From Psychrobacillus psychrodurans (GTDB taxonomy: Bacteria; Bacillota; Bacilli; Bacillales_A; Planococcaceae): 64,000 nt of DNA. Below are positions 57,906-64,000 of this stretch, one piece after another (positions within the stretch are counted from its first letter, which is position 1; each line of letters opens with the position of its first letter). The stretch spans positions 39,160-103,159 of the forward strand of contig FOUN01000012.1 in the NCBI GenBank assembly GCA_900114885.1, read 5' to 3'. Position numbers and translations under genes: made by a program. The notes under the pieces are model-generated. The model had not been told where the DNA came from, did no database searches, and saw nothing but the letters and a program-made list of their open reading frames with translations.

Positions 57906-58030
57906 TCTTTACTTGCTCTCGCCTATTGTTTACTTGCTTCTATCTCCGGCTTACTTGCGGTCATGAAAAGTTTACTTGCTCTAACTTTATATTTACTTGC
58001 GGTCGGATGGCTTTTACTTGTGAAATGGAT
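57906..58030. repeat. 21-bp-period array with TTTACTTGC core
   Basis: TACTTG recurs at 57910, 57931, 57952, 57973, 57994 and 58015, exactly 21 bp apart six times. The core TTTACTTGC is conserved and the other ~12 bases vary freely. One frame (+) reads LLA every seven codons; the minus strand reads ASK. It is preceded by AGAAAATCTACTTTCTTCT, also found at 47762-47780. Confidence 0.9.
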
Positions 58031-58109
58031 AGTTTTTCCAAAATATTTTATTCAAAGCCTATGGATAACGTCTATATATAGTAGAAACTTACAGGATTAT
58101 TCCATATTA

Positions 58110-58159
58110 AAAAAAGTTGTACAAATTACTCCAAATTTGAGTAATTTATACAACTTTTT
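58110..58159 (-). terminator. Terminator of dtd
   Basis: Stem AAAAAGTTGTA-AAATTACTC / GAGTAATTT-TACAACTTTTT with T runs on both strands; starts at the dtd stop codon. Confidence 0.93.
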
Positions 58160-58596
58160 CAAGCTTCTAACATAATCGTTACTGGACCATCGTTCGTAAA
58201 GGTAACGTCCATCATAGAACCAAATACACCTGTTTCTACTAGCAGACCTTTTGCTTGTAGTTTTTCATTGAAAAGTTCCCATAAAGGCTTTGCAATTTCT
58301 GGTCTGGCTGCATCGGTAAAGCTTGGTCTTCTACCTCTTTTCGTATCAGCATACAGAGTAAACTGAGAAACCGATAAAATACTCCCACCAACTTCTTCGA
58401 TAGAGTGATTCATTTTGCCTTCAGCGTCCTCAAATAAGCGTAACCCTGCAACTTTCTCTACTAGGTAATTTAGTTCATTCTCGGTATCAGTTGTAGTAAT
58501 ACCAACTAATAATAAATAGCCTTTGTCTATCTTTCCAGTGACTTGTCCATCCACGGTCACACTAGCATTTTTGCATCGTTGCAACAAAACCTTCAT
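58159..58596 (-). CDS. dtd: D-aminoacyl-tRNA deacylase
   Basis: Removes D-amino acids (and glycine from tRNA-Ala) from mischarged tRNA. The 145-residue protein has the [11 protein letters not shown] motif with FDRGRRPSF-like continuation and the cis-Pro NDGPVT motif at the C-terminus. It is 41 bp downstream of relA and likely co-transcribed. Confidence 0.97.
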   Translation of the reverse strand: MKVLLQRCKNASVTVDGQVTGKIDKGYLLLVGITTTDTENELNYLVEKVAGLRLFEDAEGKMNHSIEEVGGSILSVSQFTLYADTKRGRRPSFTDAARPEIAKPLWELFNEKLQAKGLLVETGVFGSMMDVTFTNDGPVTIMLEA

Positions 58597-58637
58597 ATAA
58601 AATTAACTCCTTTTAACTGAAAACATAGAAAAACTTA

Positions 58638-60830
58638 TTAATTGATAATCCGTTGAACAGAATATATATCAGGCAATTGCTTTATTCGATCTGCTATCCT
58701 GTTTAAGTGTGCTGTATTTGAAATTAGAATAGTTAAATGAATGATAGCAATATCATTTTCTGATTTTCCGCTCACTGCAGCGATATTGGTTTTAGATTCA
58801 TTTACCACTTGTAAAACTTCATTCAATAAGCCTGATCGATCATATGCTGAAACCTCAATGTCAACCTGATACTCTTTTTTCGTTGGAGAATCATGTTTTA
58901 CCCATTCTACTTCTATAATCCGGGAATTCGTATCATCGTTGTGTACATTCGGACAATCAGCACGATGGACTGAAACTCCTCGACCTTTTGTTATAAATCC
59001 AACTATATCATCACCTGGAACCGGGCTACAGCAACGCGATAAACGGATGAGCATATTCTCAATTCCCTTAACGATAACTCCTGATTCTGTTGTTTTGTTA
59101 ACAGTAGGAGTTTGCATTTCGGTTGTTATTTTCTCTAATGCTTCTTCCTGATCACGGATTTTCCGCATTTTTTCAGCTAGTCGATTCACCACTTGCTGTG
59201 CGGTAATGCCATTAAATCCTACAGCTGCGTATAAGTCTTCCTCACCTGCAAAAGCATATTTATCACATACGCGTTTTATATTTTCTGGAGTAAGTACTTC
59301 TTTTAGATCAAACTCTTGGGATCTAATTTCTTTCTCTACTTGTTCTTTTCCTTTGATAACATTCTCATCACGCAACTGTTTCTTAAAGAATTGCTTGATC
59401 TTATTTTTCGCTTGGGATGATTGAGCTATTTTAATCCAATCTCTACTAGGGCCAAATGATTGTTTGGAAGTCAATACTTCGATAATATCACCGGTTTTTA
59501 GTTTTGTGTCAAGTGGAACCATTTTACCGTTTACTTTCGCACCAATTGTTTTGTTACCGACCTCCGAATGCACTCGGTAAGCAAAGTCTATTGGAACTGA
59601 GCTAGCAGGAAGTTCTACAACATCCCCTTTAGGTGTGAAAACATATACCATATCGGAAAACAAATCAAACTTTAACGACTCCATGAACTCTTCCGCGTTC
59701 GAAGATTCATGCTGATATTCTAAGATTTCTCTAAACCAATTCAACTGAGAGTCAACCGTTTTTTTATCGGCTTCTACTTTTTTACCTTCTTTATAAGCCC
59801 AGTGAGCAGCTACACCGAATTCTGCAATATTATGCATTTCTTCAGTACGGATTTGGACTTCTAAAGGCTCACCATTTGGACCTATAACAGTAGTATGCAA
59901 TGATTGATATAAATTTTGTTTAGGCATAGCTATATAATCTTTGAAACGACCAGGCATTGGTTTCCAAAGCGTATGAATAACTCCTAGAACGGCATAACAA
60001 TCTTTTATGCTATCCACGATAATTCGCATCGCAAGTAAATCATAAATTTCGTTGAATTGTTTATTCTGTACGACCATTTTACGATAAATACTATAAATAT
60101 GCTTTGGACGACCTGATATATCGGCGTCAACTTCCATTTCAACTAACTGTTTGCGAATATCTTCCATAACATTATTTAAATAGGATTCACGTTCTGTACG
60201 TTTTTTCTTCATAAAATTAACAATTCGATAATATTGTTGAGGATTTAGGTATCGTAATGCAGTATCTTCTAGCTCCCATTTCACTGCAGAAATACCAAGT
60301 CGATGAGCAAGTGGTGCGAATATTTCTAAGGTTTCATTGGAGATTCTACGTTGCTTTTCTTCTGGAAGATGTTTCAATGTGCGCATATTATGTAGGCGAT
60401 CTGCTAGTTTAATGAGTATAATTCGTATGTCCTGCGCCATTGCTATAAACATTTTCCGATGATTTTCTGCTTGTTGTTCTTCTTTTGACATGTACTTAAT
60501 CTTACCTAGTTTAGTAACTCCCTCTACTAATAAAGCCACTTCTTCGTTAAATTGCTCTACTATATCTTCACGGGTATATTCTGTATCTTCTACGACATCA
60601 TGTAAAAAACCAGCAGCAACGGTTTCTGGATCCATTTGAAGGTCAGCAAGAATACCAGCTACTTGAATAGGATGTAGAATATATGGTTCACCCGAATTAC
60701 GGAATTGTTCTCTATGCGCGTGCTCTGCTAGCTCATAGGCTTTTTTCACAAAGTTCACATGTTCTTCATTCATATAAGTAAAGAGTGTTTCAAACACATC
60801 TTCTGCCGTCTTCACTTGATCTTTAGCCAT
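58638..60830 (-). CDS. relA: Bifunctional (p)ppGpp synthetase/hydrolase RelA (Rel)
   Basis: Long RSH protein (730 residues). The N-terminal HD hydrolase domain is intact (H53, H77-D78 in FLHDVVEDT), so it can degrade (p)ppGpp; the synthetase domain follows ([21 protein letters not shown] region), then TGS ([12 protein letters not shown]), a zinc-finger/RIS segment with RCCSPVPGD, and a C-terminal ACT domain. It is flanked by apt and dtd as in other Bacillales. Confidence 0.97.
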   Translation of the reverse strand: MAKDQVKTAEDVFETLFTYMNEEHVNFVKKAYELAEHAHREQFRNSGEPYILHPIQVAGILADLQMDPETVAAGFLHDVVEDTEYTREDIVEQFNEEVALLVEGVTKLGKIKYMSKEEQQAENHRKMFIAMAQDIRIILIKLADRLHNMRTLKHLPEEKQRRISNETLEIFAPLAHRLGISAVKWELEDTALRYLNPQQYYRIVNFMKKKRTERESYLNNVMEDIRKQLVEMEVDADISGRPKHIYSIYRKMVVQNKQFNEIYDLLAMRIIVDSIKDCYAVLGVIHTLWKPMPGRFKDYIAMPKQNLYQSLHTTVIGPNGEPLEVQIRTEEMHNIAEFGVAAHWAYKEGKKVEADKKTVDSQLNWFREILEYQHESSNAEEFMESLKFDLFSDMVYVFTPKGDVVELPASSVPIDFAYRVHSEVGNKTIGAKVNGKMVPLDTKLKTGDIIEVLTSKQSFGPSRDWIKIAQSSQAKNKIKQFFKKQLRDENVIKGKEQVEKEIRSQEFDLKEVLTPENIKRVCDKYAFAGEEDLYAAVGFNGITAQQVVNRLAEKMRKIRDQEEALEKITTEMQTPTVNKTTESGVIVKGIENMLIRLSRCCSPVPGDDIVGFITKGRGVSVHRADCPNVHNDDTNSRIIEVEWVKHDSPTKKEYQVDIEVSAYDRSGLLNEVLQVVNESKTNIAAVSGKSENDIAIIHLTILISNTAHLNRIADRIKQLPDIYSVQRIIN

Positions 60831-60887
60831 GCTAACCCACCTGATTTCGTTTTATATTTCTAAAATAGTATATAAGCTATATTGTAT

Positions 60888-60919
60888 AAAAAAAAAGAGG
60901 GACTTGTAAAGTCCACCCT
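60888..60919 (-). terminator. Terminator between apt and relA
   Basis: Hairpin AGGGtGGACTT-TAC-AAGTCC.CTCT followed by nine T on the minus strand. Confidence 0.8.
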
Positions 60920-60960
60920 AAATAAGCTTTCTTACCTGAGAACAATTGTCCACAGAATGA

Positions 60961-61473
60961 TCAATACTGCATCAATGTACAAATATCATAGTTATCTAGT
61001 TTGTTACGTCCTTCTAGATAAGTAAGTTCTATTAAAAATGCACAACCTACAACAACTCCGCCCATTTCTTCTACTAATCGAATTGTAGCATCAATAGTAC
61101 CACCTGTCGCTAATAGATCATCGACGATTAATACACGTTGACCTGGTTTAACAGCATCTTTGTGCATCGTTAAAACATCTTTTCCATATTCTAAGCCGTA
61201 TTCAGCACGAACTACTTCACGAGGTAGTTTACCTTCTTTACGAACTGGAGCAAAACCAATACCTAGCGCATATGCAACTGGACATCCAGTGATAAATCCA
61301 CGTGCTTCTGGTCCTACAATTAGCTCAGCATCCACTTTTTTTGCATATTCTACAATTTGGTCAGTTGCATATTTATATGCTTCTCCGTTATCCATAATTG
61401 TTGTAATATCTTTAAAACTAATACCTGGTTTTGGCCAATCTTCTACTGTTGTTACATACTGCTTTAAATCCAT
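60961..61473 (-). CDS. apt: Adenine phosphoribosyltransferase
   Basis: Purine salvage: adenine plus PRPP gives AMP. The 170 residues contain the PRPP motif [13 protein letters not shown] and the N-terminal [11 protein letters not shown]. It overlaps the recJ stop by 10 bp; its ribosome site GAGGAGG is within the recJ 3' end, so the two are translationally linked. Confidence 0.97.
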   Translation of the reverse strand: MDLKQYVTTVEDWPKPGISFKDITTIMDNGEAYKYATDQIVEYAKKVDAELIVGPEARGFITGCPVAYALGIGFAPVRKEGKLPREVVRAEYGLEYGKDVLTMHKDAVKPGQRVLIVDDLLATGGTIDATIRLVEEMGGVVVGCAFLIELTYLEGRNKLDNYDICTLMQY

Positions 61474-63818
61474 ATTTGCTCCTCCTCAGGAACGGTTTGT
61501 ACTGCTCTACGCTCTTCAAACCATTGTTTCAGCTCTATATACGGGGCATATAATAACTTCTGTTCAAGTTCCATCTGTTTCTCTCTATTCTTATATGATG
61601 GTGCCTCGGATAAATCTTTTTTAGCTAGATTTTCATTAAGCACTAACATCCCATTGTCTATTCTAACAAAATTTAGTTCAAAAAACACCTTCGACATAAA
61701 ATTAAATGTATTTTGGCTCCAACCTGTATGTTTGGATAATTCGTGTACATGCTGTTTCAATGCAAATGATTTTCTTTTTGTTAGTAGAGAGAAATACCAT
61801 TTAAACTGTTCTCTTGTAGGTAATCCCTCAAAATAAGAAGATTCATTTGTATAAAAGTGTGCGTATATTCGTTTAAAAGAAAGATATTGCATTAGTTTAA
61901 CCAAAGTTTGCTCATCTTCTGGTAAATCCAATAGTACGGCAAATTGAGCTTGAATCGGCTGTTCTAGTAATTCATTTACCAAATAGAGCTTGCTGTCGAT
62001 GGTAGAACTAAAATGCTTAATCGTTTGTTCATTAAAAGCAATATATACTGTATCCTCTACAGGAATTAGTGGTTTCCAGCGATTCACTTGGCGGATTCCT
62101 CTAATATCAAAAAGCTGCCATTCATCAGTTTTTACATCCTGTATCATCAATTGGGCTTTTTTTCGTCCATTCCATTCATTTATTTGCAAATCTCCAATAA
62201 ATGACAATTTGGTCGTTGGTGCAATTTCATCTGCTAGTTGTCCTTTTCCAAATCCAATTGCATCTAATAAGACGGCATCTTGTTTTAATTCCATTTTCAA
62301 GTGATTTTGTGCAGAGCCAATTTTTCGAATGGATGAAACCTCTACGTTTTCTATGCAGTAAACAGGTTTTGCAAAGTCCATACCAAACGGAGCTAGTTTT
62401 TTTAGGGATTCAATAGATTCTGTAGATATTTCATCCATCTCTAATGGAACGTCTATAGATACAATCGGTATTAACTGATCCTCCGTTAAACTTGTTTGGG
62501 CTTGATCATTTAGTCTCGCCCGCAACTCATCCACATTTTCTAAAGGTAATGTCATACCAGCAGCCATAGGATGTCCACCAAAATGCGGGACAATATCCTG
62601 ATTCTTGGCAAGCTCTTTATACATATGGAATCCTTCAATACTACGAGCGGAACCTTTTGCAATATTTTTTTCTTCATCAAATCCTAAAACAATAGCTGGT
62701 CTATAGTATTTTTCTACCAGCTTAGATGCAACAATACCAAGCACTCCTGGATTCCAACCGACCTTCCCTACTACTATGACACTTGGTCCTTCCGTTGGAG
62801 AAAATTGCTCTAGTTGTTCCATTGCTTCATCTGTAATTTGCTTAACGATTGCTTGTCGTTCTTTATTTTTTTCATTTAGCATATTAGCCAATGCTAGTGC
62901 GTGGTTAGGGTTTTCCGTTAAGAACAAATCTACACCAGGCGCAGCTTCTCCTAGTCTTCCTACCGCATTAATGCGTGGGCCAAACATAAATCCAACTGTC
63001 TCTTCATCAATAGACCTTAGCTCTATTCCACTTATGTTTGCTAGTGCTTCTATCGCTACAGAATCTGTCTGCTGCATTTGTTTTAAACCTTGTTGAACTA
63101 AATAACGATTCTCCCCTGTTAAAGAAACAAGATCAGCTATTGTACCGATTGCAACTAGATAAAAGAACTCCTTTGGAATTTCCTCTAATAATGCATGAGC
63201 TACTTTAAAAGCAACACCTACTCCTGCTAGGTGCGGAAAAGGATAGGTAGAATCCCTTAAATTCGGATGAATAATAATATCCGCCATTGGTAGATTTTCA
63301 CCAGGCTCATGATGATCTGTTACAATAACGTCCATCCCTAACCCTTTCGCAAACTCAATAGGCTTTAAACCAGAAATACCGTTATCAACGGTTATTATTA
63401 GTTTAACCCCTTCATCAAAAGCTTCTTGAAACAAGCGCTCACTCGGACCATAGCCATCTATAAATCTATTTGGAATCTTATAGATGACATCAGCACCAAG
63501 TGACTCTAGCGTCTTCACCATGATAGTTGTGCTTGTAATGCCATCCGCATCATAATCTCCATAAACCATAATACGTTCTTCTGCATCTATTGCTTGATGC
63601 ACACGAGCAACCAACGCCTCCATACCTGGAAATAAAAACGGATTATGTAATTGGTCTGCTGTTACATGTAAAAATGCTTTCGCGTCCTCTACGCGCTCAA
63701 ATCCCCTAGAAGCTAATACTTTTGCACAAACTCTCGGAATTGAAAGCTCCTTTTCTAACATTTCTACTACATTTATATTAGGCCTTGAAACTTGCCATTT
63801 TTTTTGAGATTTAATCAT
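61464..63818 (-). CDS. recJ: Single-stranded-DNA-specific exonuclease RecJ
   Basis: 5'-3' ssDNA exonuclease in recombination and repair. It has DHH-family motifs VYGDYDADG and [12 protein letters not shown]1 motif GGHPMAAGM, an OB-fold and a Firmicutes-type C-terminal extension. ATG 63818 (784 residues) is better spaced from AAGGA than GTG 63827. A TATAAT lies about 25 bases upstream; a group II intron end lies about 80 bp upstream. Confidence 0.96.
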   Translation of the reverse strand: MIKSQKKWQVSRPNINVVEMLEKELSIPRVCAKVLASRGFERVEDAKAFLHVTADQLHNPFLFPGMEALVARVHQAIDAEERIMVYGDYDADGITSTTIMVKTLESLGADVIYKIPNRFIDGYGPSERLFQEAFDEGVKLIITVDNGISGLKPIEFAKGLGMDVIVTDHHEPGENLPMADIIIHPNLRDSTYPFPHLAGVGVAFKVAHALLEEIPKEFFYLVAIGTIADLVSLTGENRYLVQQGLKQMQQTDSVAIEALANISGIELRSIDEETVGFMFGPRINAVGRLGEAAPGVDLFLTENPNHALALANMLNEKNKERQAIVKQITDEAMEQLEQFSPTEGPSVIVVGKVGWNPGVLGIVASKLVEKYYRPAIVLGFDEEKNIAKGSARSIEGFHMYKELAKNQDIVPHFGGHPMAAGMTLPLENVDELRARLNDQAQTSLTEDQLIPIVSIDVPLEMDEISTESIESLKKLAPFGMDFAKPVYCIENVEVSSIRKIGSAQNHLKMELKQDAVLLDAIGFGKGQLADEIAPTTKLSFIGDLQINEWNGRKKAQLMIQDVKTDEWQLFDIRGIRQVNRWKPLIPVEDTVYIAFNEQTIKHFSSTIDSKLYLVNELLEQPIQAQFAVLLDLPEDEQTLVKLMQYLSFKRIYAHFYTNESSYFEGLPTREQFKWYFSLLTKRKSFALKQHVHELSKHTGWSQNTFNFMSKVFFELNFVRIDNGMLVLNENLAKKDLSEAPSYKNREKQMELEQKLLYAPYIELKQWFEERRAVQTVPEEEQIWI

Positions 63819-63906
63819 TTTCTTCACTTCCTTGTAATCTATTATACCTTATCTGTAGTTGAAACGTTGTGAAAAAGCAGTATATCTATGTACGAATACC
63901 CTCTCA

Positions 63907-64000
63907 AATCGAGTAGAGGGAAAATAATTTAATTATTTTCGCCCCTCTCACACCACCGTACATACGGTTCCGTATACGGCGGTTCAATTTATATTACAGT
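63907..64000 (-). mobile_element. 3' end of a group IIC intron (domains V and VI)
   Basis: On the minus strand, GAACCGCCGTATACGG, then CCGTATGTACGGTGGTGTG (63949-63985) is a domain V of the bacterial class C type, closely like the Oceanobacillus iheyensis intron. Domain VI (GAGAGGGGCGAAAATAATT / AATTATTTTCCCTC) and the end CTACTCGATT follow; the 3' splice junction is near 63907. The 5' part and any reverse transcriptase lie outside the window. Confidence 0.85.

Noticed and set aside
57906..58030. Possible CRISPR array
   Set aside because: Repeat unit (about 9 conserved bases) and spacing (21 bp) are far too short, and no cas genes are present.
57891..58175. Hydrophobic 94-codon frame with LLA heptads
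   Set aside because: It is a by-product of the 21-bp repeat, has no ribosome site and overlaps the dtd terminator.

Overview
The window is a low-GC, Gram-positive, endospore-forming chromosome segment. The gene order closely follows the Bacillus subtilis yqe/yrr/yrv region: mtaB-rsmE-prmA-dnaJ-dnaK-grpE-hrcA-hemW-lepA-spoIIP-gpr-rpsT-holA-comE, then yqeM to yqeG, then greA-udk-yrrO/N/M-mltG-alaS-recD2-mnmA-cymR-rarA-tcdA-aspS-hisS-yrvJ-dtd-relA-apt-recJ. Spore genes (gpr, spoIIP, sigK), CIRCE/HrcA control, two T-box leaders and a 6S RNA all fit Bacillales. The protein sequences, the uninterrupted sigK and the families of dispersed intergenic repeats suggest the Planococcaceae/Caryophanaceae side (Psychrobacillus, Sporosarcina or Lysinibacillus relatives). 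That placement is an inference, not a measurement.

Layout: 1-504 holds a truncated deoC. 1.15-9.1 kb is the heat-shock operon hrcA-grpE-dnaK-dnaJ-prmA-rsmE-mtaB (minus strand), with CIRCE at the start and a terminator plus a candidate internal promoter between dnaK and dnaJ. 9.1-14.4 kb is hemW, lepA, spoIIP and gpr. 14.5-20.2 kb is rpsT, holA, yqzM and the competence genes comEC/EB/EA. 20.6-25.6 kb is a tightly overlapping run from yqeM to yqeG. 25.6-28.2 kb has divergent psd/pssA, sigK with an excellent sigma-E promoter, and a 26-codon membrane peptide gene missed by length filters. 28.3-36.9 kb is mtnN, yrrS, greA, udk, the tRNA wobble 5-methoxyuridine genes, mltG and yrzB-ruvX-ireB. 37-47.4 kb is alaS with its T-box, recD2, a TPR protein, mnmA, a cysteine desulfurase, cymR and rarA. 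47.5-52.4 kb is the most accessory part: two related mobile-element-like repeats flank a small Lys-rich protein, tcdA, 6S RNA, a LysE-type exporter, an MFS transporter and a YqhV-like protein. 52.5-63.8 kb is aspS-hisS with a T-box, the yrvJ amidase, dtd, relA, apt and recJ. The last ~95 bases are the 3' end of a group IIC intron.

Functionally the genes are mostly housekeeping: protein folding, translation (tRNA synthetases, tRNA modification by MtaB, MnmA, TcdA, TrhP1/2 and TrmR, ribosome factors RsfS, YqeH, YhbY and LepA), recombination (RecD2, RarA, RuvX, RecJ), cysteine/sulfur control (CymR, YrvO, MnmA), stringent response (RelA) and sporulation/competence. The novelty lies between genes: structured intergenic repeats, a 21-bp-period array, a pseudoknot-like pair of interleaved inverted repeats before mnmA, and several genes whose best-supported start codon is not ATG, GTG or TTG.
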